A stretch of DNA of 49,248 nucleotides from Balneolia bacterium (GTDB lineage: Bacteria > Bacteroidota > Rhodothermia > Balneolales > Cyclonatronaceae): positions 1 to 49,248 of the forward strand of contig PXCK01000233.1 in the NCBI GenBank assembly GCA_003566635.1. The letters run 5' to 3'. A program made the translations under genes and the position numbers. The notes below the pieces were generated by a model, which searched no databases, was not told the origin of the DNA, and was given only the letters and a program-made list of their open reading frames with translations. Of the stretch, positions 21,690-31,193 are shown one piece after another. Within the stretch, counting starts at the first letter, position 1. The number at the start of each line of letters is the position of its first letter.

Positions 21690-23759
21690 ATGAGACTCGA
21701 AGATCTACACAAACTTACTCCTGCCAGATTAAAAGCTTTAAATCAAGCTTCAATTTTTTCTGTTCTTGATCTTCTTCACTTCTTCCCGCGCAGATACCTT
21801 GACAGAAACAATATTAAATCTATAGGTATGATTCGCTTTAATGAAGCCTCTGTTACCATAACCGGCAAAGTGCAACAAATCGAAGAGGTTGGGTTTGGGA
21901 AACAAAAACGTTTAGAAGCTTTTATTAACGATGGCACAGGCATACTTAAATGTGTTTGGTTTAAAGGTGGCAAATATTTTCAAAAAACACTAAAAAAGGG
22001 TGATTATATATCTGTTTTTGGCGATGTCAAAAAGTTTGGACGCTATTGGTCTGTTGCTCACCCCGAAATTGACAAAATTGGTGAGAATGATCAAATTTCC
22101 AGAACACAAGGTACTGTAGCTGTTTATCCTTCAACATCTTTTTTTAAAAACACCTATATAAGTAGTCAAACTATTACCGGATGGATGCGTGAAATACTCG
22201 AGCATATTCAGCACCGGGAATTTATCCCACCACAGCTACTCCAAAAATATTCTTATCCGAATCTTAATTTAGCTTACCGACTTATACATTTGCCGGAACA
22301 AACCTCTGATTACGAAAAGGCCCGTGAACGTTTTGCCTTCGAAGAACTCTTCTTATTTCAACTTGCTATTCAAACCCTGAAAATATCATCAGAAAAAGCG
22401 AGTACATCTATTTTGATTGATAAACCCGGTGAGTTCACCCGCACGTTTTTTCTAAGCAAGATTCCATTCGAATTAACCGATGGTCAGAAAAACTCTTTGT
22501 CGGATATCCGAAAAGATTTAGCATCCGGCCGACAAATGAACCGATTGATTCAGGGTGATGTAGGTAGTGGCAAAACAATCGTTGCTATTGGTGCTATTCT
22601 TATGTGTATTGATGCCGGTTATCAGGCTGCTTTTGTTGCTCCAACTGAGATATTAGCTGAACAACATTTTATCACTCTTAGTGAATACCTCTCTGGCATG
22701 GATATAAACATTCGCTTACTTGTGGGCGGACAAAAAGCTAAACTGCGCGAAGATATTCTTACCGATATTTCATCGGGCGGGGCTCATATTGTAGTTGGTA
22801 CCCATGCGGTTCTTCAGGAAACTGTGAATTTCCACAAGCTTGGCATTGCAGTTATTGATGAGCAACATCGTTTTGGCGTAGCTCAACGAGCCGTTTTCCA
22901 AAAGAAAGCTCATAAACCTCATGTTTTGGTGATGAGTGCGACGCCAATTCCACGCTCCCTTGCATTAACGGTTTTCGGTGAACTTGATATTTCTGTTATC
23001 AAAGGTTTACCCTCCGGACGAAAACCCATCATTACCGCAATCAGAAGCGACAAAAAACGAAAGGATGTGTATAATTTTGTACGGGATTCGGTAAACGAAG
23101 GTGGTCAGGTTTATGTGGTTTATCCGCTCATAGAGGAATCGGAAGCACTGGATTTAAAAAATGCAACCGACGGATACGAAAAGCTAAAAATCGAATTCCC
23201 GAACTTTACAATAGAATTACTGCACGGAAAAATGGATGCAGCTGAAAAGCAGGAAACCATGAAACGCTTCTCCGCCGGGGACGTTCAAATACTGGTCAGC
23301 ACAACCGTTATTGAAGTTGGCGTGAATGTGCCCAATGCCCGTATCATGATAATTGAGGATGCAGAACGATTTGGACTTTCGCAATTGCATCAATTACGAG
23401 GGCGAATTGGTCGCGGTTCACACCAAAGCTTTTGTATTTTGATGGCAGGTGTAAAGCAAAGCAAAACGGCCAGAGAACGACTGAAAGCGATGGAGCAATC
23501 AAACGATGGGTTTCTAATTGCGGAAAAAGATTTAAACCTAAGAGGTCCGGGAGATTTTCTGGGCACCCGACAGAGTGGTTTGCCGGATTTCAAACATGCT
23601 GATTTGCTAAATGATCAACACATATTGGAATATGCTAAGCAAGAGGCAACTAATCTATTAGAGCAAAATCCGGATTTAAGGGGTGATGAATACATTGAGC
23701 TCAAAAAAAGATTTTTACCCTATCTAAATAAGCGGAAGGAGTTTTTTAGTACCGGGTGA
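21690..23759 (+). CDS. recG: ATP-dependent DNA helicase RecG
   Basis: LIQGDVGSGKTIVAIGAILMCIDAGYQAAFVAPTEILAEQHF...VIDEQHRFGVAQRAVF...VMSATPIPRSLALTVFGELDISVI; OB-fold wedge domain. Confidence 0.97.
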   Translation: MRLEDLHKLTPARLKALNQASIFSVLDLLHFFPRRYLDRNNIKSIGMIRFNEASVTITGKVQQIEEVGFGKQKRLEAFINDGTGILKCVWFKGGKYFQKTLKKGDYISVFGDVKKFGRYWSVAHPEIDKIGENDQISRTQGTVAVYPSTSFFKNTYISSQTITGWMREILEHIQHREFIPPQLLQKYSYPNLNLAYRLIHLPEQTSDYEKARERFAFEELFLFQLAIQTLKISSEKASTSILIDKPGEFTRTFFLSKIPFELTDGQKNSLSDIRKDLASGRQMNRLIQGDVGSGKTIVAIGAILMCIDAGYQAAFVAPTEILAEQHFITLSEYLSGMDINIRLLVGGQKAKLREDILTDISSGGAHIVVGTHAVLQETVNFHKLGIAVIDEQHRFGVAQRAVFQKKAHKPHVLVMSATPIPRSLALTVFGELDISVIKGLPSGRKPIITAIRSDKKRKDVYNFVRDSVNEGGQVYVVYPLIEESEALDLKNATDGYEKLKIEFPNFTIELLHGKMDAAEKQETMKRFSAGDVQILVSTTVIEVGVNVPNARIMIIEDAERFGLSQLHQLRGRIGRGSHQSFCILMAGVKQSKTARERLKAMEQSNDGFLIAEKDLNLRGPGDFLGTRQSGLPDFKHADLLNDQHILEYAKQEATNLLEQNPDLRGDEYIELKKRFLPYLNKRKEFFSTG

Positions 23760-23858
23760 TGTCTGATGATTGAAGTTTTTAAAATGAACATATTGAACAA
23801 TTCACCAATCAGACAGTTTAAGTCCGCTTATTAACAAAACCAATGCGCACATTTTTTT

Positions 23859-24395
23859 ATGATTTATTTGATTTCGCTAATTAAACACCGGTCACTGTTC
23901 ACCATACTCATAATCATATTAGTTTATGGTACAAGTTGTACATTGGTCGGTTCTGAATCAGGCCGATATGTAGATGCCGGAAATCAACTTCGCATCTCTT
24001 TAGAACTCAATAAGACGGAAATAGAACCAAATAAAAAACTTGTTGCTACCTATACCATTCGCAATATATCAAGAAGCCCTGTTATACTAACCACATCTCC
24101 ACCACATATTGCAGATGCAGTTACAAGGAAAGATGGTGAGATTATACCATTGGTTGGGACAGGTTCAGGTGGTCCCGGTATTTTCGGGTATTATTATATT
24201 GGTACCGGGGAAAAAATGGTAACCGAGTATGTGATTGAAGCAAAAACTAGCCGGTTTGATTTTGATACTCAGTCAATAATATACACTCCTGCTGAAAAAG
24301 GAGCGTATGCGCTGAACCTTAGTGCAAATGTTGGTTTGATTAACGACCAACAAATAAGGGTACCTGAAATAGAAAAACTTTTCTGGATAAAGTAG
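23859..24395 (+). CDS. Small lipoprotein with an Ig/BsuPI-like domain, function unknown
   Basis: Signal ILIIILVYGTSCTLVGSESG; LRISLELNKTEIEPNKKLVATYTIRNISRSPVIL resembles BsuPI/beta-sandwich domains. Confidence 0.6.
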   Translation: MIYLISLIKHRSLFTILIIILVYGTSCTLVGSESGRYVDAGNQLRISLELNKTEIEPNKKLVATYTIRNISRSPVILTTSPPHIADAVTRKDGEIIPLVGTGSGGPGIFGYYYIGTGEKMVTEYVIEAKTSRFDFDTQSIIYTPAEKGAYALNLSANVGLINDQQIRVPEIEKLFWIK

Positions 24396-24425
24396 GGCTA
24401 CACCTTCTAAACGAAAATATAGCCC
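24395..24425. terminator. Possible terminator hairpin between convergent genes
   Basis: GGGCTA ... TAGCCC between recG-side lipoprotein and typA; no long T-tract. Confidence 0.35.
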
Positions 24426-24437
24426 CATCAAAACTGT

Positions 24438-26246
24438 TTATTTACCGCCGAAACGCTTTCTATCGTTATGATCCAGATATTTTTTCCTGATTCGTAAACT
24501 TTTGGGCGTTACTTCCAATAGTTCATCTTCGGCAATATATTCCAAACATTGTTCGAGAGACATTTTTTTAGATGCGCTAATCTTAACCGAATCTGCTGAT
24601 TGAGCCGCTCTGTGGTTGGTTAAGTTTTTCTTTTTAACCACATTCACAACCATATCGTCGCTACGTGTGTTAGCACCAACGACCTGACCCATATAAACAG
24701 GATCTCCAACTTCACTAAAAAATGTTCCTCTATCCTGCAAGCCTTCCAAAGCATAGGCTGTTACGTTTCCATTATCAAGGGCAATAAGTGAACCATTAAT
24801 GCGACCCTGGATATCACCTTTATAAGGCTCATATGCAAAAAACTGCTGATGAATTAATGCAGTACCTTTAGTTTCGGTCAGTACGTCATTACGAAAACCA
24901 ATCAACCCTCTTGACGGCACTTTGAATGTAAGGCGATTATTTTCCAATTCCTGACCCATACTTTCAAGCGCTCCTTTACGAGTCAACAGAATTTCAATCA
25001 CTTTGCTTGAATAATCACTTGGTACGTTTATTACCACTTCTTCGATTGGCTCAAGTTGAACCCCATCTTCTTCTATCATTAATACTTCAGGGCGAGATAC
25101 TGAGAATTCATACCCTTCACGTCGCATAGTCTCAATTAAGATAGCCAACTGTAATTCACCACGACCGGCAACTCGATATACATCCGGGTTTTCGGTTGGG
25201 GTTACTCTCAGGGATACATTGGTTCTAAGTTCTTTGTGCAGACGATCCCGAATCATATTCGAGGTTACGTATTTTCCTTCCAAGCCTGCAAACGGGGAAT
25301 CATTTACCCTGAAATACATTGCAATGGTCGGCTGATCAATATCATAATAAGGAATTGCAGTAAGATCGCTTTCAACGGTTAGCGTATCACCAATTTCGCA
25401 ATCTTCATATCCGGCTAAAGCAATAATATCACCTGCTGTTCCATCTTCAACGGGAATTCGTTCAAGTCCGCTAAATGTAAACAGTTTCGTTACTTTAGCT
25501 TTTGTTTTGACTTCACTATCGCGGTTAACGAGAATAACTTGCTCATTACGTTTCACAACTCCCTGCTCAACTCTACCTACTGCAATACGACCTACATAGT
25601 CATTCCATTCTACACTACTTACCAGCATTTTGAAAGGAGCATCAAGTGTGCGCTCAGGTTCGGGAACATGATTAACAATCGTTTCGAATAATGGCTCAAG
25701 ATTTTCGCCATCATCTTCAAGATTAAGTTTAGCCATCCCTTTAATTCCGATAGCATAAAGTACCGGGAAGTCGAGTTGCTCATCGGTTGCCTGGAGGTTC
25801 ACAAAGAGATCAAATACCTCATCTAAAACTTCATCAGGGCGTGCATCTTGTCTATCAATTTTATTGATTACAACAATAGGACGATATCCCAAAGCGAGAG
25901 ACTTACGAAGTACAAAACGTGTTTGCGGTAACGGACCTTCCGCAGCATCAACCAAAAGTATAACCCCGTTTACCATTTTAAGAATTCGCTCAACTTCGCC
26001 CCCAAAATCGGAGTGACCCGGCGTATCTACAATATTGATTTTGGTACCATTCCAATTAACGGCTGTATTTTTGGCCATAATTGTGATACCGCGTTCGCGT
26101 TCGATATCGCCTGAATCCATTACACGGTCTTCAACTTCCTGGTTTTCTCTAAAAGTACCGCTTTGTTGAAGCATTTGATCTACGAGCGTAGTTTTGCCGT
26201 GGTCAACGTGCGCAATAATGGCTATGTTACGAATGGGGGTTTGCAT
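24438..26246 (-). CDS. typA: Translational GTPase TypA/BipA
   Basis: [65 protein letters not shown]...HQQFFAYEPYKGDIQGRINGSLIALDNGNVTAYAL. Confidence 0.97.
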   Translation of the reverse strand: MQTPIRNIAIIAHVDHGKTTLVDQMLQQSGTFRENQEVEDRVMDSGDIERERGITIMAKNTAVNWNGTKINIVDTPGHSDFGGEVERILKMVNGVILLVDAAEGPLPQTRFVLRKSLALGYRPIVVINKIDRQDARPDEVLDEVFDLFVNLQATDEQLDFPVLYAIGIKGMAKLNLEDDGENLEPLFETIVNHVPEPERTLDAPFKMLVSSVEWNDYVGRIAVGRVEQGVVKRNEQVILVNRDSEVKTKAKVTKLFTFSGLERIPVEDGTAGDIIALAGYEDCEIGDTLTVESDLTAIPYYDIDQPTIAMYFRVNDSPFAGLEGKYVTSNMIRDRLHKELRTNVSLRVTPTENPDVYRVAGRGELQLAILIETMRREGYEFSVSRPEVLMIEEDGVQLEPIEEVVINVPSDYSSKVIEILLTRKGALESMGQELENNRLTFKVPSRGLIGFRNDVLTETKGTALIHQQFFAYEPYKGDIQGRINGSLIALDNGNVTAYALEGLQDRGTFFSEVGDPVYMGQVVGANTRSDDMVVNVVKKKNLTNHRAAQSADSVKISASKKMSLEQCLEYIAEDELLEVTPKSLRIRKKYLDHNDRKRFGGK

Positions 26247-26523
26247 GGGAATGTGAGTTAAATAATAAGTAAGGCTTTAAACTGAAATGTGTATAGCCTT
26301 TTAATATAAGCTTTTTATTAACAAACTACTATTGTTAAAAATCTATTGATGGCTGGTTTTGATTGAGGTGTGAGATCGGGGAACATAGTATTTTCATTCA
26401 AAAATCAACAATTGGTTTCACTTTTTGAAAAAACATCAAAAACATTGTCGTACTGAGTGCACCGTATATTTTGAGAGTAGCCACACAGAAATGTTCAAAT
26501 ACTACCCACAATATCTATGCACG

Positions 26524-26608
26524 AAGAATCTCGTTGAATAAGAGAAACCTGACAGGTTTCCAAAACCTGTCAGGTTTTTCGTTTGTAAGTCGTTTCCACG
26601 AGATTCTT
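26524..26608. repeat. Nested inverted-repeat element (REP/MITE-like)
   Basis: Outer 11-bp perfect IR AAGAATCTCGT (26524-26534)/ACGAGATTCTT (26598-26608); inner 15-bp perfect IR AAACCTGACAGGTTT (26545-26559)/AAACCTGTCAGGTTT (26563-26577) with a 3-nt loop. Confidence 0.85.
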
Positions 26609-26755
26609 ACGCCATGCTTTAGCATTGTGAGTAAATAACTTAATGGCTAGCGAAAAACTGGTTGCGCGTTCCTGGCGTCTGAAAGCCAAGGTTATGGTTG
26701 GTTGTTTTAGGAGAAGAAATTCGTAATTATGACCAGTATTAAGGACGCATAATCC

Positions 26756-27676
26756 TCAAACCCATTCTACCGGATTCTTTAGCACACTAATTAGCTTTGC
26801 TTCTTCGGACTCCGGCTTTGGTTCAAAAGTATAATCCCAGCGAACACGGGGTGGCAAACTCATCAAAATAGATTCAACCCTACCGTTGGTTTTGAGTCCG
26901 AAAAGTGTTCCTCTATCGTGAATGAGGTTGAATTCTACATAACGTCCCCGACGGATCTCCTGCCAATAACGCTGCTCATCTGTGAAGGGCAAATTCTTAC
27001 GCTTTTCAACTATTGGAATGTAAGCATCTGTGAACGCATCTCCACAAGACTGTGCAAGTTTGAACCACTTTTCGAGTCCTGTTCCATCGCCATTTTCATC
27101 CCTTTTGTAATCATAAAAGATGCCCCCAATACCACGACCTTCAGCACGGTGAGCATTATGGAAGTATGCATCGCATTGTTTTTTAAAGTCAGGATACAGC
27201 TCCGGGTTGATGGCACCACAAGCGGATTGGTGTGTTTTATGAAAATGACGTGCATCTTCATCGAATAAATAATAAGGCGTTAAATCAGCACCGCCACCGA
27301 ACCATGCATCCTGGCGCTCGCCACCCTCTTCATCATACAACTCGAAATAACGGTAATTGGCGTGTACGGTAGGTACAAATGGATTTTCCGGATGAAGAAC
27401 TAATGAAATTCCTGCAGCAAAAAACCAGCCTTGGTTAACGCCGAACCTTTTTCGTATCAATTCGGGAAGTTCACCATGAACAACCGAGCAATTCACGCCT
27501 CCTTTTTCGAAAACGCGACCGTTTGAAATAACCCGGGTACGACCTCCGCCTCCGCCATCACGTTCCCAATTATCTTCGAGGAATTTGGCTTCCCCATCCA
27601 ATTTCTCAACAGCTCTGCAAATGTGATTTTGTAATTGATGAATGTAATCGGTGAATCGGTCTTTTAATGGTTTCAA
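26756..27676 (-). CDS. hemF: Aerobic coproporphyrinogen III oxidase
   Basis: WERDGGGGGRTRVISNGRVFEKGGVNCSVVHGELP...WFGGGADLTPYYLFDEDARHFHKT...GRYVEFNLIHDRGTLFGLKTNGRVESILMSLPPRVRW. Starts with TTG. Confidence 0.97.
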   Translation of the reverse strand: MKPLKDRFTDYIHQLQNHICRAVEKLDGEAKFLEDNWERDGGGGGRTRVISNGRVFEKGGVNCSVVHGELPELIRKRFGVNQGWFFAAGISLVLHPENPFVPTVHANYRYFELYDEEGGERQDAWFGGGADLTPYYLFDEDARHFHKTHQSACGAINPELYPDFKKQCDAYFHNAHRAEGRGIGGIFYDYKRDENGDGTGLEKWFKLAQSCGDAFTDAYIPIVEKRKNLPFTDEQRYWQEIRRGRYVEFNLIHDRGTLFGLKTNGRVESILMSLPPRVRWDYTFEPKPESEEAKLISVLKNPVEWV

Positions 27677-27754
27677 AGCGGGAAAGTTTTTTTTGGTTGA
27701 ATGAAAATGAAAATACTAAAATGTATGATTTTAAAAGAATTTGAGGGATTTACA

Positions 27755-28174
27755 TTACAAATAATCTGACACAAATTGCTCAGGGGTATACACTGGAAGT
27801 GTTGACTTAGCAAAACCTTTTATATCTCTAGTAATTATTGCATCACATTGCTTTTCGAGTCCACAATAAAATTGAACAGCATCTTCAAAGTCATTCCAAC
27901 CGGAACTAATTGCTAATTCGACTATAGATGAATTTATTGATCCAATTTCAAGTAAATTGTGCAGTAGTCTCAATTGCTTAATTGCTATTTCTTTATTTGT
28001 AAGCTTTCTTGATATATAAAAGATATTCGTAAATGAATCTGCTGAGAGAACACCGATGTATAAATTATATTCAATAGCTTCGAATATCCTTGCTGAAGCT
28101 TCGTAAAATGGATGACGTGTGCAAACTACATCAAGGCAAACATTTGAATCAATCAGAATCTTTTTGTAACCCAT
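27755..28174 (-). CDS. PIN-domain ribonuclease toxin (VapC-like)
   Basis: MGYKKILIDSNVCLDVVCTRHPFYEASARIFEAIE...NDFEDAVQFYCGLEKQCDAIITRDIKGF; conserved acidic residues. The listed start at 28183 is TTG; ATG at 28174 is preferred. Confidence 0.85.
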   Translation of the reverse strand: MGYKKILIDSNVCLDVVCTRHPFYEASARIFEAIEYNLYIGVLSADSFTNIFYISRKLTNKEIAIKQLRLLHNLLEIGSINSSIVELAISSGWNDFEDAVQFYCGLEKQCDAIITRDIKGFAKSTLPVYTPEQFVSDYL

Positions 28175-28418
28175 ACTTTTCAAATAATGCTTGCTCTAAA
28201 ACTTCATCATAGTCATTGAATGAATCTGGAAGCGTAATTGTACCACTCAACTTTTCAACAATAGAGCCACTTTTGGGGCGCCACGTTTCCGTTTCATCTG
28301 TAAGTGAATCTAAATATGTCTCAACCAAAGAGGATACGCTAGTTCCATGTAGTTTTGCGTACCTTTTTTATTTTTTGATAGCTTTTTGATTTATGCTGAG
28401 TGTTAATTTTTCTTTCAT
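28149..28418 (-). pseudogene. Antitoxin partner of the PIN toxin, interrupted by an in-frame TAA at codon 17
   Basis: Hand translation from ATG at 28418: MKEKLTLSINQKAIKK*KRYAKLHGTSVSSLVETYLDSLTDETETWRPKSGSIVEKLSGTITLPDSFNDYDEVLEQALFEKYGLQKDSD*. The remaining 90-codon frame is intact and overlaps the toxin start; AGGAG RBS upstream of the ATG. Confidence 0.8.
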
Positions 28419-28433
28419 AATACTCCTGAAAAT

Positions 28434-28464
28434 ATATACGTATCAGCTTTTACAATATACGTAT
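28434..28464 (-). promoter_or_regulatory. Candidate TA autoregulatory operator: two ATATACGTAT boxes
   Basis: ATATACGTAT at 28434-28443 and 28455-28464, 21 bp apart, each with a palindromic ATACGTAT core, just upstream of the antitoxin ATG. Confidence 0.6.
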
Positions 28465-28497
28465 AGAGGTTGTATTATTCAACTAAAAAAGCAATGT

Positions 28498-29541
28498 CTA
28501 CCTACCCCAACTCTTCACCGCTTCAAAAAATGCTCCTGCATTTTCTACCGGTACGTAGGGTAAGATGCCGTGACCAAGATTTGCTATATATCGTTGTGGG
28601 CCAAACCGGTCAATCATGCGGTGAACAAGGCGGGTAATTTCATCGGGGTGATGGAGTAGTTTTGATGGGTCGAAATTTCCCTGAAGGGTGATTTTATTCA
28701 TCGTAGCTTGTCGTGCGTATTCCGGGGTTACACACCAATCAACTCCCAAAGCCGAGGCATTGGTTCGTTGGGTGAGTCCCTCAAGAGCGTACCAGCTTCC
28801 TTTAGCAAATAAAATGACAGGAACTTCTTCTATTGCATCAGAAATTTGCTTTAACCACGGGTATGCAATTTCGTTGAAATCTTCCGGCGATAACAATCCT
28901 GACCATGAATCAAAAACCTGAACGACTTGCGCCCCGGCTTTAATTTGTGCTTTTAAATAATGAATGGTTGTGTCGGAAATAACTTTCAACGCATGGCGCG
29001 CGGCTTCCGGATGTTGCCAGTAAAAGGCTTTTGCGCGAGCGAAGTCTTTTGAACCCCGACCTTCAATCAGGTAGCAAAACAAAGTCCATGGTGCACCGGC
29101 AAAACCAATTAAGGTTGCTTGTCCGTTTAGTTCTTTTCGGGTTAACGTCAGGGCTTCCATCACGTAATGCAGGCGATCTTCTACGTCGGGCATGGTTAGA
29201 GCAAGGGCTGCCTCCGGTGTGTTTACGGGATTGGGAAGGCGCGGGCCTTCACCGGGATTCAGGGTTACTTCTATGCCAAGAGCTTGCAGAACCACGAGAA
29301 TATCCGAAAAGATAATGGCGGCGTCGGGAGCAAAACGACGAATAGGTTGCATGGTAATTTCGCATGCTAGTTCGGGTGTTTCAACCCGCTCAAAAAATGA
29401 GTATTTCTTACGAAGTTCCATGTATTCGGGTAAATAGCGTCCGGCTTGTCGCATCATCCATACCGGCGGACGCTCAACAGGTTCGCCTTTAAGTGCCTTT
29501 AATAATAAATCGTTTTTTAATTCCGGAAATTGCACTGCCAT
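28498..29541 (-). CDS. hemE: Uroporphyrinogen decarboxylase
   Basis: LLLKALKGEPVERPPVWMMRQAGRYLPEYMELRKKYSFFERVETPELACEITMQPIRRFAPDAAIIFSDILV. Confidence 0.98.
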   Translation of the reverse strand: MAVQFPELKNDLLLKALKGEPVERPPVWMMRQAGRYLPEYMELRKKYSFFERVETPELACEITMQPIRRFAPDAAIIFSDILVVLQALGIEVTLNPGEGPRLPNPVNTPEAALALTMPDVEDRLHYVMEALTLTRKELNGQATLIGFAGAPWTLFCYLIEGRGSKDFARAKAFYWQHPEAARHALKVISDTTIHYLKAQIKAGAQVVQVFDSWSGLLSPEDFNEIAYPWLKQISDAIEEVPVILFAKGSWYALEGLTQRTNASALGVDWCVTPEYARQATMNKITLQGNFDPSKLLHHPDEITRLVHRMIDRFGPQRYIANLGHGILPYVPVENAGAFFEAVKSWGR

Positions 29542-29553
29542 AATTTTTCGATT

Positions 29554-30267
29554 TTAAAGTTTAAAATAGTCTTTAAGTTGTTGATTTAAGCCAAGTATTG
29601 TTGGTTCGCAGGCGGCGTACACTTTTGTAAAACCGGCTTTTTGTACTTCCGCTTCAGTTGTTGGTCCAATAGCAAATATGGGTATACTCATGTTTTTGTC
29701 TTTCGATTGCTCAGAATAAGATTGTACTGCACTAGGGCTGTAAAATGCAATTGCTGAAACAGACAAGGAATCCAAATCTTTCACATCCGCATTCTGAGTA
29801 AAGTATGAGATGATGGGTACATAATTGAACCCTGATTTTTCAAGTTCATCACCCGTTTCTTTACGACTTCTGTTACCACAAAAATGCCAAATTACCGCGT
29901 TTTCCCTTTTGAGGACTTCGGCGATAAATTTCGCTGTTTCACTACCGGTTGTGACATGACAATTGATATAGGATATGCTATTGTCTTTCAAAGGTGCTGC
30001 CGTTTTTTGCCCCAGAGCGTAAATCGGTTTTGAAAAGCAATCATCACCCCATGCATCAAAAATCCTGACTAATGCTTTTGAACCATTTTTGCTGGTTACT
30101 ACAATTGCATCAGGTTTAGGCTTGCTGTCGACTTCCCTCAGGATAACATCTGCGGGTTGTGGTACAATTTTAATGAGTGGTTTTACGATGACATCAAACC
30201 CTGATGAACGGACTATATCAAGTTCATCATCCGGCATTTCCCGGGTGAAAAGCACTACCGGTTTCAT
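29554..30267 (-). CDS. hemD: Uroporphyrinogen-III synthase
   Basis: HemD-like fold (DAIVVTSKNGSKALVRIFD, SVSAIAFYSPSAVQSY, PIFAIGPTTEAEVQKAGF) and position between hemC and hemE. Confidence 0.9.
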   Translation of the reverse strand: MKPVVLFTREMPDDELDIVRSSGFDVIVKPLIKIVPQPADVILREVDSKPKPDAIVVTSKNGSKALVRIFDAWGDDCFSKPIYALGQKTAAPLKDNSISYINCHVTTGSETAKFIAEVLKRENAVIWHFCGNRSRKETGDELEKSGFNYVPIISYFTQNADVKDLDSLSVSAIAFYSPSAVQSYSEQSKDKNMSIPIFAIGPTTEAEVQKAGFTKVYAACEPTILGLNQQLKDYFKL

Positions 30268-31193
30268 GTATCATCTCGCCTGATTTCAGCCAAAATATCC
30301 ATTACGCCTTTACGATCCATCATTTTTTCGGCTGTAAGGTCTCCCAAACTTGATGCATGTTCTATTGAAGCCGAAGACTCAATTTCTTCTTTCGTGCTTC
30401 CATCAAGGGAAGTTAATACGGCTTTGAAGTTTACCGACAGGCCATTTACTTCGGCAAATGCACCGAGAGGAGCGGAACATCCACCTTCAAGTACTTGTAA
30501 AAATCGACGTTCAATTCGGGTGCAAATAGCTGTTTCTGAATGATGGATATTCATAAGCGCGCGTTCAATATCCGGACGATGCTCTTTAGCCATAACTGCA
30601 ATGGCGCCTTGTGCCGGGGCGGGAATCATCCAGTCTAAATAATGACCAATCCTATCCTCCAATCCGGCTCTCTTTAGTCCGGCAGCTGCAAAAATGGCAC
30701 CATCCCAATTGCTTTCTTCAAGCTTTCGCAAGCGGGTATGGATATTTCCTCTGATGTCAGTTAACTGATGATTCGGATATCGATTAAGCCATTGACCACC
30801 TCTTCGATGGCTGGATGTTGCAATCAATCCGGGAACCGATTCATTATTCAAAAAGTCATCATTATCACGCAGAACGATTACATCTCTTGGGTCTTCCCGC
30901 TCGAGAATGGCTACTACAGCCAGACCATCCGGTGTTGCAGTAGGAATATCTTTAAACGAATGAACAGCAATATCTACTTCGCTATTTAGAAGAGCGTCAT
31001 CCAGAGCTTTTGTAAAAACGCCTTTTCCTCCAAGTAGTGGTAAGGGTGTATCGAGAACTCTGTCCCCTTCTGTTTTTATGAATACGAGTTGCGTATTATA
31101 ACCCTCCTTTTGGAGAAGATTGCTTACGTGTTCGGCTTGCCAGGTAGCGAGTATACTGTCACGGGTGCCGATTCGAATAAGACCGGCACTCAT
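30264..31193 (-). CDS. hemC: Hydroxymethylbilane synthase (porphobilinogen deaminase)
   Basis: LIRIGTRDSILATWQAEHVSNLLQKEGYNTQLVFIKTEGDRVLDTPLPLLGGKGVFTKALDDALLNSEVDIAVHSFKDIPT; LEGGCSAPLGAFA dipyrromethane-cofactor Cys. Confidence 0.98.
   Translation of the reverse strand: MSAGLIRIGTRDSILATWQAEHVSNLLQKEGYNTQLVFIKTEGDRVLDTPLPLLGGKGVFTKALDDALLNSEVDIAVHSFKDIPTATPDGLAVVAILEREDPRDVIVLRDNDDFLNNESVPGLIATSSHRRGGQWLNRYPNHQLTDIRGNIHTRLRKLEESNWDGAIFAAAGLKRAGLEDRIGHYLDWMIPAPAQGAIAVMAKEHRPDIERALMNIHHSETAICTRIERRFLQVLEGGCSAPLGAFAEVNGLSVNFKAVLTSLDGSTKEEIESSASIEHASSLGDLTAEKMMDRKGVMDILAEIRRDDT

Noticed and set aside
29031-29315. 94-aa and 81-aa plus-strand ORFs antisense to hemE
   Set aside because: Antisense to a conserved enzyme, Arg/Leu-rich artefact composition.
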